The notes below the pieces were generated by a model. It saw nothing but the letters and a program-made list of their open reading frames with translations. It was not told where the DNA came from and did no database searches. The translations under genes were made by a program, and so were the position numbers. A stretch of 64,000 nt of DNA from Adiantum capillus-veneris (Eukaryota > Streptophyta > Polypodiopsida > Polypodiales > Pteridaceae): assembly GCA_014529385.2 (NCBI GenBank), contig CM043956.1, forward strand, positions 63,492,620 through 63,556,619, read 5' to 3'. This document shows positions 36,216 through 46,862 of this stretch, piece after piece. How positions within the stretch are numbered: the stretch's first letter is position 1; each line of letters starts with the position of its first letter.

Positions 36216-36977
36216 CTAGCTTAGTTGCACCACCTTGGGACCAATGAGCCTGATCAGCCACAGAAGGTCAGCACCTCGGATCACTTCGACTCTTCCTGAT
36301 GCATCTGTGAAGACGTAAGGCGTGATGGCAACACTTTGTACAATGCTGAGCCTTTTAGCAAGCAACAATTGGATGCTATTACCATAATCAGCATGACGAA
36401 TGAAAGTGACACCATTAATGTGCAACACATCATCAACTAAGATAGTTTCCTTAGATTGAGATAACTTCTTGAAAATTAGCAGCAAAGGTAGGGCAGGGAG
36501 GCTTTTCACACGGTCTCCAAAGCACTTTGGACAATATCCAAAGTGGTCTTCACGCGGATAGGAGGTTGGCTTGGGATTGGTGGTGTCTGGATTCACAAAG
36601 TGCACTGGGAGCACTCGCAGACGGGCGGCAATCTTGTAGGCAAGCCTTCGCCTCTTTGCTTCAGGAGGATTTAGGGGTGAGAGTCGTGGTTGCAAGTTGG
36701 AGGTTGAAGTTGGTTGCTCACTAGCCTTTTTCTTGCCTGTAGTGGTCATGTAATCCCTTATTAATGAGATTAAGCCAAATGTTACCTTACGCTTGAGCAC
36801 GCGCTGCGGCCTTGGGCCACTTAGGTGTAGAGGTGATCTTCCTCCTCTTAGTCGGCTCCTGAGGAAGAGAGGTCTGGTGATGCTTTCTCTTCCCTTAATG
36901 TGTGTCACAGTACCTTCGTGTATGTTGATGTAGAATATTTCAAGCTCGTGTGCGTTGGAGGTTTCTGGAGCACTCAT
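36216..36977 (-). CDS. Extra open frame upstream of gag in gypsy C
   Basis: A 253-codon open frame (from MSAPETSNAHELEIFY) lies between the 5' LTR and gag. It is basic in its first third (FLRSRLRGGRS, RPQRVLKRKV). It has a CPKC pair in FGYCPKCFGDRVK, then a Leu-rich segment (LPALPLLLIFKKL) and a C-terminal part ending RLIGPKVVQLS. There is no known catalytic motif. Ogre-type elements are known to carry an additional ORF upstream of gag with no established function, and the position fits. It is uninterrupted although the neighbouring gag-pol has frameshifts and a stop. A start at an upstream TTG (37,001) is possible. Confidence 0.6.
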   Translation of the reverse strand: MSAPETSNAHELEIFYINIHEGTVTHIKGRESITRPLFLRSRLRGGRSPLHLSGPRPQRVLKRKVTFGLISLIRDYMTTTGKKKASEQPTSTSNLQPRLSPLNPPEAKRRRLAYKIAARLRVLPVHFVNPDTTNPKPTSYPREDHFGYCPKCFGDRVKSLPALPLLLIFKKLSQSKETILVDDVLHINGVTFIRHADYGNSIQLLLAKRLSIVQSVAITPYVFTDASGRVEVIRGADLLWLIRLIGPKVVQLS

Positions 36978-36997
36978 AGGTTGAGAGGAGAAGTATA

Positions 36998-37183
36998 TCA
37001 AGCTCTTCTTCTTACTCTCCTTCGTTGGCGACGATCACGAACAAGGCACGTAGAAGAACTTACTTCTTGAATTTCAATGACACTGCAACCTGGTAACAAG
37101 ACCTCGATGAAAGCTTTTAAGGCCTCTAAAGCCTCCTCCTCTTCTGTTCTCCAATTTGCAAACTCCTCACGCCATTCGTCCAT
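36998..37183 (-). CDS. Small open frame near the gypsy C 5' LTR
   Basis: 61 codons, from MDEWREEFANWRTEEEEALE to a very basic end (RDRRQRRRVRRRA). It has an acidic, helix-prone N-terminus and an Arg-rich tail. It ends where the next frame (36,977) begins, so the two may once have been one ORF joined by a frameshift. The function is unknown, and chance is possible at this length. Confidence 0.35.
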   Translation of the reverse strand: MDEWREEFANWRTEEEEALEALKAFIEVLLPGCSVIEIQEVSSSTCLVRDRRQRRRVRRRA

Positions 37184-37234
37184 GTTGTAGATTGCACATC
37201 TTCATTGCTTGTGGACTGAAGGTCTGTGTAGCCC

Positions 37235-37255
37235 TCCTCAGTGGGGGCACCAAAA
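37235..37255 (-). other. Gypsy C primer-site region
   Basis: Directly inside the 5' LTR the minus strand reads ttttggtgcccccactgagg. The same layout (ttttggtgcccgccaccgagg) lies inside the gypsy F LTRs. The tRNA could not be assigned. Confidence 0.6.
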
Positions 37256-38763
37256 TGATAGCGGAAAAAAGAGCAGTCCAATCGGGTGGCCTCTGTACTC
37301 ATGCACACTCCACAAACCACGCCTCATGCAAACAAGCAAAGAACAAAACAAAGGGGGCACCACCCTAAATTAAGAGGTTTAGGGACCTCACACATAGTGC
37401 ACATAGTCAAGTGAGACTTCCGGCATTATGATGGCATCAAAACATATGGCAAAACACATAGAAACGAAGCTTAGGGACCTTATGTAGCGTATATATACAC
37501 AAGACATCACCTTAACAATACAACGGCATCTGATCATACATAACAAGGATATAGAGAAGCAAGCCAAGGATGGCATAATCCCTTGTCAAAAACAATCAAC
37601 CCAGCAAGTAGGTATGATCCTACTAGCAACACATCAATACCTTAGAGAATGATGGCGAGGATGGTGGCCATGGAGCATGAGAGAAGACTCCTTATTTAGG
37701 TTTTAGGGCTAGTAATGTAGCATACTAGAGGGAGAGAGAGAGAGGGAGAGAGAGTAGAGCTCCATCCATAGCTCCTCGTTGTGAGCAATGTCGTCATAGC
37801 TTCGTTGCTTGGTGAAAAGGGTGAAGTGTTAGTTTTGAGTGAGAGAAGGCCTCCTTATATAGGTTTCTGAGAGGGTTTAGGATTAGGGATAAACATGCTT
37901 AAATCCGCTGATTGATGTTACTTTTTGCTTAGGGTGGTCAACAGATTGAGGTCACCTGATATGTCACCATCAAGATATTCTCTAGAGTGATGTGAGAGGG
38001 GAGGGTAAATGCTGATTTTTCTGATTGTGACACATGGGGATAAGGCCTTGACCAGCATTTAAGAGCAGGTAAGGTGGCCGTTGAAACTGGAGGTTCTGCA
38101 CATGTCAGGGGGGGACCTGCGGGGGGGAGGTGGCAGCTGGGTCCTCCTGAATATCAAATTCTCAAAAAATCCTCAACCATGGCTTCTTTTGACATGTGTT
38201 CTTTGAAAAAATTAGCATGTCTCTTTTCAACTCAAAAGTCTTTATCCCTGTTGACTCACCTTTACCATAAGATTTTCCCCTTTTCTCCTCCTGTAATTGC
38301 ATTGTTGATGCCCAATCACTGCTTCTAGTAACAGTGAACTGTTACCTACCAAATACTTATGGTGCAGTAAAAAATATTTACCATGGGTAAAAAAAGTTAC
38401 TGTAGGTAAAAAGTGATTTGTATTTACCATGTAGGTGAAAAATATTTACTGTGGTAAAAAATATTTACTGTCGGTAAAAAAGTGAAAACGGAGTATGCTG
38501 TGCTGTGAGTCCACACGAACATCCCCGTGTAAATTTCACTAGAAATTCACACCTAGAATGGGCTATTCTATAAGATATAGGTTGTAGGCATGCATAAGAG
38601 CTCGTTCCCACGTATCTTCTGTCCATGGCACTTTTTACTCTTTGGTGCTTGTGAAGTAGATTTTTCTTCTCTTTCGAGATCCCTTGGACTAGAGTATCCT
38701 CATCTCCCCAACAACTGACTGTGCCTTTATTGCATCTTCAGAAGGGGTCCTAAAAACCATGCA
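37256..38763 (-). repeat. Gypsy C 5' LTR
   Basis: About 1,508 bp, collinear with 29,014-30,524. It has the same TG...CA ends, the TATA box near 37,857 and the ggtaaa array. Most differences from the other LTR are transitions. Confidence 0.93.
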
Positions 38764-40226
38764 TCCATAGCAGGGCATATATCAGGTAGCTCATTCTAAA
38801 TCAGAACTCTCACTGACCCCCTTGCAGGCTCCTTCTTCATGGGGTTGACTACATGCTTCCATTGCCTCTTTAACTTAGTACATATCTCCATGAGTTGCCC
38901 AAAGGTAACATCAGCCTTTCTACCCACCAAAGCAGCCCATAAACTATAATTTGGTTGCCCTTCTCCTAAAGGAAAGTCGGATACATTGTAATGTTGCTTG
39001 GGTTTTCTCTTCTTCTTCTCTTTACTTGTACATGTTTCAACATGTCCCCCTCTTTTATGGCTGGGAGTTGCATCACTCATGTCATGATCTCTGTAACCCT
39101 CTTACCTCCAGGCATGACCATAGCGCCCAAATCATCCTCTTTCTTCTCCAAACGGATTATGGTCACCACTTTTGTTTTGCCCTCTCTTCAGCTATCAAAC
39201 CACTTGGCCCTGCTTCCCCTTTAATCTCAATACCATAATCTTGATCTCAAGAAGGAATTTGTGAAGGAAAAGGAAACATGTCACCACCCGGCATTCTCTT
39301 TGGCTTGTCACATTGCGGGCTTTTATGACCCCATTCACCACAATTGTAGCATTGAAATATATCCCCTCTTCCAGCCATGCCTCTTCCTCTACCACCTGCA
39401 AACCCCTCATTACTTCCGTAGCCACATACAAATCCATAGCTTTGATCTCTTCCACCTCCCATCATATGCACACTAAGATTTTTCATAAGACCTACAACCT
39501 CTTGCATCTCCTCGCAAAAAGCATTCACATCATGAGAAGCTTGTTGATCATAACCCGGCTCCCTGATGAGGAGCCTTGGTTTCTCTACAAATTTCACTTC
39601 AACCTTTGGCTTGACATTGATTCCAAGTTGATGAAGACGCTCTGCTTTCCACTCTTTATTCTTTGCAATTTCAAATCCCTCCTCAAAGGTCCTTGGCTTC
39701 TTAAGCTCTCCCTTCAAGCGTAGGTTACTCCTCAAGCTTGCAACAAACCTATCCTTCTTCAACATGGATGGAGGAATTTCAGCCCCCAAAGATGTACACC
39801 ACTTTTTCCATAACGCATTGAATGCCTTCACAAAGGCTTATATGGTCTGGTCTTGACTCTGTACCAAGCCTTGAATAGACTGCCATACCTTTTGTGGTTC
39901 TTCCACCTATTGAAAGTGTGTATGAAAAGCATGTCTTACCATTTCATAAGTCATAACTTGAGGAGGTTGGGCTCATTGTAGCTCCATTTTCGTAGCCTTC
40001 TAACCATTCCCTAGCATCTCCCTTCAAACAGAAGTAGAAGATTCGTAGCACCAACGTTGGGTCTTGCTTGTCAGCAAGAAGGCAAGAAAACTCCATTCGC
40101 TCAATGGAACATTGTCGCTTTCATTTGATTTTCCACTAAACTTTGGAAGAATAAACGCCATGTCTTCCAAAACCTATAAACTGAAGGTAACTTGAAGCGA
40201 TTCCTCGGTGGCGGGCACCAAAACAC
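38764..40226 (-). pseudogene. Gypsy F copy 2, gag part
   Basis: Continues copy 2 on the far side of gypsy C and matches 16,270-17,753. 39,831-39,247 is an open gag segment (AFNALWKKWCTSLG, LRSNLRLKGELKKPRTFEEG). It ends in a Gly/Arg-rich run and the knuckle CYNCGEWGHKSPQC. 39,080-38,796 is the following segment (SKEKKKRKPKQHYNVSDFPL). This copy keeps a longer open gag than copy 1, but beyond 39,835 it is full of stops. The start of gag near 40,220 is degenerate. Confidence 0.88.
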
Positions 40227-41046
40227 TGTTGGAAAACAAGCAAACTGGAATACCTCTATAGAGATGTCACCCAAGACACCAAAATCTTTGGAAAACTCCT
40301 TTGAAACACCACTAATCCAATAAGTGTAGTCCCCTTAGAAATTTATTGGCCGCCACCCACCCAAGACACTATGTCACATAGGAGCAAAACCCTATCAAAG
40401 TACGGATTCATAGTACACGCCGACCAATGCATATGAATACAAGGGCCTCCCCTTTCACAATTGAACATCACAAACCCACAACTTCAACATCAATTCCACA
40501 ATTTATAGATACATGCCCTTCCAATCTGTCTGAACACAATTTGCCACTAGGCTGCCATAGCCATAACCTTGTAGAGAACTAGTTGTAAGCTGAAGAGCAC
40601 AACTCCAATTGGGGCACTTTAAAGCTTGAGAGAAAGCTTTAAAAATGATTGGCGAGAAATCTGAAGATGAAAAATTTTGAATCTACACGTCGCTACACGA
40701 AAAATTGTTGCAAATAGGGAGCTGTCTCAACTCGACTACACATAGAGTAGGCAAGGCGGGGACAAAAACTACAATAGAGACCATCAAGGAGGCTCAACGA
40801 GTTCAAACCTACAATTTTTTGGAGTTTGGCTGAACATTTTCTAGTTTGTTCATGAGTTTAAGTTATATACAAGTCTCCCTTCAAAAAACTCACTCACGGG
40901 CACTTATAGTAGCCCGACAACTGTCACTAGACTAGCGACTTGCAGTGCTCAAGAAAGCTAAAAACCCCACAAAAAGAAAGACCACACACAATTTTGACAT
41001 CAAGCCTCATGTCCGTATGTACAAATTTACAAAAAATGGGGTGTCA
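40227..41046 (-). repeat. Probable 5' LTR of gypsy F copy 2
   Basis: The counterpart of 17,754-18,611, with the same ends (plus strand TGTTGGAAAAC to GGGGTGTCA), 820 bp. The difference in length comes from several small deletions, showing that the two copies have diverged for some time. Confidence 0.5.
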
Positions 41047-43049
41047 AAAATGCACCCAACAACGTGTCTCTTCTCTGGCTGATAACCTTGGAGGTCCATT
41101 GAAATTGCTATGTCTTGAGACTACCATCACCACCATAGGGACATTGTCTATTCAAGAGCTTACGGACCATGCCACAGAAGACTACAACCTTATGGAAGAA
41201 ATCTAACCCTAATCTTGGTGCAAGTTTCAAGATGGAAAGCCAGTCGTCTTTTCGAGCTCGACTGATATCAAGATTTCTTTTTAAATTTGAGTTCTGTTTG
41301 AGAACTTGTTTGGTGATCCTATTTATATTTTGTTTGAAATGGATGGTATCTATTTTGAACCTATCTTGGTGCCGATTTGAATTGTTTGACTTTGGTTTAA
41401 GTTTGGTTTCAATGATTGGTGATTTCTACTCCCAAATCGAGTAGTGAGAAATGATGTATGAGAATGCTTGTTCATACTCATGGGCCGGACCCTTGTGGTT
41501 ATTTGTAGGGGGGAGTATTGAATGTTTGAAAAGTGTTGTTATTACTCATGGCGCGGACCTAGATGGTTATTTACCGGGGGATTATTAAGAATTCTGAGGA
41601 GTGGTTACTCTAAGCACCTCCAAATGATGCAGGCTTCAGTCTAGAGGGCATTTTTAGGTCATGCAAGAGGAGTGTTGAGTGAGTCATTGAACAACTAAGG
41701 GCCCGGACTTGAATGAATATTTGCGGGGAGATTGTTCATTGACAGCTTTATGTTACTATGTCTTGTAACATGCATATGTTACAAGCATTCGTGTTGCATT
41801 GTGGTATGCCAAGCACTGAATATTCCTTATTGGATGAGATAATTTTGAAAAACACTTCCGATCTAGAATGAGACTCCTTATTGGATGAGATACTTTGGGG
41901 AAACCAAAAATCCAAGATATCAAGAGCTCCAATCTGGAACTCATCTGGAATGGACCCCTTATTGGATGAGATTCTTTTGGGAAGCCAACAACCCAGGAAA
42001 TCAAAAGCTCTGATTTGGAACGAGAAAACTGATTGTCCCTTGAATTGTCCCTCAAAATGACCCTCAAATATTTTGAGCTAACTTGAGTTGTTTTGCAGAT
42101 ATGATGTAATCATGGATGATTCCTTTCTTTCGAGAAGGGGGGATGTCACAAACTGCTGACGTGCCAGGTCGTTGAATAATAGAGCCAGCCTTCAAATCCC
42201 GGCTGAGGGGCGGATTAAGCCCTAAGTGAAGAAGCAAAAGTAGCATAAGAAGTTTTACCAACTTGCAAAGTCTTGCCGAAAGACCTATTTTTTAAGAGAA
42301 GTTTCTAGGAACGTATGGGACCCCGTCCGATGGGTCCCAGGGGACCTAAAGGCATTAAACCAAAGAAGGACCGCACACATACACACTAAAAGTCTTACAT
42401 GGCAAGCTGATGACATGGCATTCATACGGACAAATTTTTGTAATTCATGCTAGCTAGGATGATGTGGCACAAGTAAGGATCTCCGAATTTTACGCTGACA
42501 TGATGACATGTCAGACTGTACAAATTTTGCACTAATAGGCTGTACAAAATTGTGCAATATGCACTGGCAACATCTTGGGCGCTAGTGCTTTTTGGGCAAG
42601 ATGCTTTTGAGTCTGAAAGTTTTTCATGTAACTACTTTTTATGGCCAAGGGCTTTTAGAATATGATCCAAGGGCTCATTCTCTGGCATGCTCCATCTGAG
42701 GTGTAGAGGAGGGAGCTCAAGAAGTATAAAGAAATACCAAAAGGGGCCCAAATGTTTGGGGCCAATGCTCTCTGGGGTGGAACTCCGCCACTCCTCGTCT
42801 CATGTGTCGTGCATCTCTTTCAGTTCAATTGTTATTTGAAGTGCTTAAAGTTGTTCAGTTTTTTATTTTTCATTGGCATGTGGTGCCCCGTCCTGTGAGT
42901 GCATCCCAACAAAAGGGACGTCGCCGCCGCAAAAACCCTATGGACCAAATATTTGGGAGCGAGATAGCCTCTAGTCATCCCTCCCAGAAATCAATAGGGT
43001 TCTGGCCTTCTTCAAACTGCAAAACTTGAAGTCAAAGATGAGGCTAAGA
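41047..43049. repeat. Second copy of the 18.6-20.7 kb repeat block
   Basis: Collinear with 18,612-20,690. It includes the CATGGCCCGGACC repeats, the actccttattggatgagat array (41,823-42,025), and the polypurine tract plus LTR start (gagaagggggga then TGTCACAAAC at about 42,125-42,145). Short indels distinguish the copies. No gene is seen. Confidence 0.85.
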
Positions 43050-43475
43050 CTTCCTAGCCCATGCACTCCCCACCATCTTCCCCAACCCTAGCCAGCCACT
43101 GGCATCCATCAAACAAGAGAAGAAACCAAAAAACATGCAAAACAAACAACAACACAACCACGCGTGTGCACACAAACACACACACACAAATATTTGGGAT
43201 TAATTTACAAGTGGGAAACCTCGATGCGAAGAACATAGAATTGTCCGATTGAAAAGGATGGCTAAAAGTATTCATAAGAGAGTTGATGTATCTCCGAGGT
43301 AATATCACTAGCATCCAAGGCAAAACATAAAGATTGCCTAAGGGAGACCTTGAAAAACTCAAAAGGATCTACATTAGGGCGGTGGAACATATAGCCATTA
43401 CGTTGATGCCACACGATCCAATAAGCCCAATATTTGACCCACATGAAGAAGACCGCAAATTGCTGTAAGGAAGTA
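43050..43475 (-). pseudogene. LINE-like fragment, second copy
   Basis: Matches 20,690-21,097 and reads WAYWIVWHQRNGYMFHRP on the minus strand. Similarity to the first copy ends sharply at 43,475, where host-gene-like sequence begins. The part from 43,098 was copied into copia B. Confidence 0.6.
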
Positions 43476-44090
43476 GCTAGCTTGCAGGCGAAGGGTTCAA
43501 AAGAAAAATCTCATTGTATGACACATGTACTTTAGAGATGGAAAATGCAATACTACAAAGCACGAAGGCAGTTTCTTACTCTCAAGGTAAACATATTGGA
43601 AAGGTTCCTTCACTAGAGAGGCTCAAGGAAAGAGTTTCCTCTAGTCTAGCACAAGTGATAAGAGTAGTAAATGAGGCTACATCTGTAACATCCATGTATA
43701 AGGCTTGTACCCCGCTTGAAGGAGACAAAGAAACCGTTTGGCAAAATCGAGGGCCATCGATTGTGATTGATGTTGAGGATGAATCGACACATAGGCCACA
43801 GTACAATGCAAAAACACGAGACCGCAAACCACACGAAAGGCCAAGGAAGATCATTTTTATGAAAGATTCAGGGGTAGTGGACGGGAGTGGGAATTCCAAA
43901 GAGAAGACAAAGTTTTGTATTTTGGAACGAAAGTTCAATGAAGCTATGTGGGCAATCAGAAGAACCCCAATCGGTAGTTGTGTGACATGCAGTGGCACCC
44001 CCAACGGTGGAAAAAGATGTGGACAAAATATTGTGGCATGTAGTAAAGGACTCCTGCACCATCCTTTGAGGGGTTAAAAAAACATCCAAA
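43476..44090 (+). CDS. Host-gene-like fragment of unknown function
   Basis: A 188-codon open frame (43,514-44,077), beginning MYDTCTLEMENAILQSTKAV. It is Lys/Glu/Arg-rich (RDRKPHERPRKIIFMKDSG), likely a disordered or coiled region, and has a short Cys/Gly tail (CVTCSGTPNGGKRCGQ). No domain is recognised. It sits just upstream of the SWIM-domain fragment on the same strand and could be an earlier part of the same gene. Residues 1-154 are also encoded, unchanged, in inverted orientation inside copia B (55,085-55,548). Confidence 0.4.
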
Positions 44091-44159
44091 TGGGCTACTC
44101 AGACAATGGTTTTGGTTTTTTCCCAGACATGTTATTCATTGCTATGTGGTAAATTATAA

Positions 44160-44772
44160 TATAGAACCAAGGCCGTCGCTTCCTCCAATAACGTGGCCGG
44201 TTGATCTAGGAACAAATCTCACAGATGAAGAAGTTGAGGTACTACTTGAAGGAGGATTTCAAGTGGATACTTTTGGAAGAGATTGAGAGACTGCAACAAC
44301 CATGCGAACTCCTCCTAGGGGTGGAGGTGATTCCTATTCCACTTCAACAAAAGCAAGTAGCAGTGGTTCAATACTAAGAAATGGCATAAGAGTTGAACTT
44401 CAAACTTCAATTTCAAAGGAGGCAGCTAAGAAAATTGGTCTCGCACTTTGTTTAAAAGCTAAGGTGATTGAAGAGAAATGCATTGTAGACAAAGCACATG
44501 AAGTCTTCAAGGTTGAGCATCACGCAATAGATGGACATATGGGGGTGTATGAGGTGCACATCAAGGATGAGCCCTATTGCACATGCTCTAATTTTACCAA
44601 TAGGGAGGCCAAGAAAAAAATTTATTTGGCTTGCAAGCACTTGTACTTCATTTTCTTGAATGTTCTTGGATTGAGCCAAAATGAAAACATGTTCATACTT
44701 CAACCCGTGCTAAGCAAAGTACATGTCTACAATGCTCTTAGCCGTGAATGCACATATCCAAACTTAGAGTGA
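44160..44772 (+). pseudogene. SWIM zinc-finger protein fragment
   Basis: The open frame 44,302-44,772 contains CTCSNF...LACKHLYFIFLNVLGL, the CxC...CxH pattern of the SWIM zinc finger followed by the usual hydrophobic helix. The order resembles plant SWIM proteins of the ZSWIM2/MEKK1-like type, but no RING domain is seen. The same frame extends upstream (IEPRPSLPPITWPVDLGTN, EEVEVLLEGGFQVDTF) through a TGA near 44,285 that fits a former TGG. A Ser/Gly-rich linker separates the parts. A gene or an old captured copy are both possible; the internal stop suggests it is broken. Confidence 0.5.
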
Positions 44773-44960
44773 AGCCCAAGATTGTACAATTTTGTGACAC
44801 ATTTTTTGCCATGTATTGTAGCTGGCGAAGTTGATATAGATTGGGTAGGAATTGGACCTTTGGTAAAGATGTTTTGGATTATCTTGGGCTATACAACTTT
44901 TAATCTCTCTTTTTGTTAGCAATAATCTTGATGTAAATTGATTTAGGTGTATACTTCTCC

Positions 44961-45482
<522 letters not shown>

Positions 45483-46250
45483 TAAACTATTAACAATATA
45501 CATAACACATGAGACATTCTACAAAGACCTTGGCCTACAGTTGTAGTACAAAATAATGTATTCCTTTAGACATTATATCCAAAAATACATCTCAGTTTAA
45601 AAGCCATAAAAAGGTAAGATGGTCCTGTTTTAGTTCGACAGTTAATAGTACAGCACTTCATCTTCTCACTCAGCAGCCAAGGAAAGGGCACCCTTACCTG
45701 CATCCATAGTAAGAAAACAAACGTTCGGCTAGCTTTCAAATAGCATTGCAGGTAACTGGGGTGACCTAGTTGTCATCCATGTCACCAAGGTACCAAAAGG
45801 AGAAAAATTGTGCTGCTAGAGTTATAGTGATATGTAACACCCCAGTTCCATAAACTAGAACCCTTTGTTTGTTTTTATAAATAAACAAAATTGAAAAAAC
45901 TTGAAAAACACCCCACAGTATAGTGTTTAGTTCAAGTCAGACTCTTTTCCACTCGTACCTTCCATACCTTAAAGCGAAGTTTAAAACCAGAACAAAGTTC
46001 ATGCTACAACAATATTCTTTTATGCTACTGTGAAGTCAAGCCTCAATTTAGTTCAGCCCGATATAATTTATCTAATGCAAGAACGGGTATCAGCCCCACA
46101 AGCATTTCCGCCATCTTATATTTTCATTAGAATGCATATTTCAATAAGTTTACGAAATATTGAAGTCACAGTACATTTGAAACCATCCTCGATCTACAAA
46201 AATTCATGATCATAGTTATTAGCTGGCAAAAAAATCTTTTGAGGGCGAAC
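45483..46250. other. Gene-free stretch
   Basis: No coding signal is seen. TGTAACACCCCAG at 45,834 resembles the start of a gypsy LTR, but no partner or coding region could be tied to it. Confidence 0.4.
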
Positions 46251-46254
46251 CAGT

Positions 46255-46862
46255 TCATAGTCCAGTTATGCCATCCATCAGGCCTAAAACGAGCCATATA
46301 GACCAGATAGCACAGAGGGAAAATGATGTAAAAACCAAATGCAAAGGCTACGCAATCCACTATCTAAGGCCGAAAAGAGCCTATATATACCATATTATTC
46401 AATTTCCAATCCCCAAACCAAACCTTAAACTAATCTGTGATTTTACTACAATATGTAGTTGTTACACTCATTTAAAATGAATATTCAACAACAGGTAATA
46501 CCATTAGTGCTGCAAAAACCATAAAAATAAGAGTTAGTCGAGGGCCAACCCGCCCGTAGTCCAGCTATGCCGTCCATCAGGCCTAAAACAAGCCATATAG
46601 ACCAGATACCTCAGAGAGAGAGAAGATGATGTAAAAGCTAGATACAAAGGCTACGCAATCCTTTATGTAAAATCCAGATACAAAGGCTACGCAATCCTTT
46701 ATGTAAGGTCAAAAAGAGCCCATATATACCATATTATTCAAATTCCAATCCCCAAACCAAACCTTAAACTAATCTGTGATTTTAAAACAATCTAAAGCTG
46801 GTACACTCATTTAAAATGAGTACTCAACAACAGTTAATACCATTAGTGCTGCAAAACCATCA
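46255..46862 (+). repeat. Tandem duplication of about 290 bp
   Basis: 46,258-46,545 and 46,553-46,862 share long phrases in the same order: aggcctaaaac, agccatatagaccagata, caaaggctacgcaatcc, ccatattattca and accattagtgctgcaaaa. The second unit also has an internal 36-bp duplication (ccagatacaaaggctacgca repeated at 46,675). Confidence 0.8.

Larger units (their letters stand above)
29014..38763 (-). mobile_element. Gypsy C: near-complete dual-RNase-H Ty3/gypsy element
   Basis: A 9.75-kb minus-strand element with both LTRs (29,014-30,524 and 37,256-38,763), a polypurine tract, a primer-site region, two small open frames upstream of gag, then gag-protease-RT-RNase H-second RNase H-integrase. 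A second RNase H between RT/RH and integrase marks the Tat/Ogre group of plant gypsy elements. It inserted into gypsy F copy 2. The undisturbed site is visible in copy 1 near 16,252-16,275, where cttcctcttatgcc runs straight into atgcatccatagcagg. The LTRs differ at roughly 15-20 positions by eye. Confidence 0.92.

Noticed and set aside
29009-38768. Target-site duplication ccatg for gypsy C
   Set aside because: It requires the LTR to end in aaaaa and not CA, and the following nine bases are shared by both LTR copies. Left unresolved.
45834-45850. Gypsy LTR start (TGTAACACCCCAG)
   Set aside because: Only a short motif; no polypurine tract, partner LTR or coding region could be linked to it.
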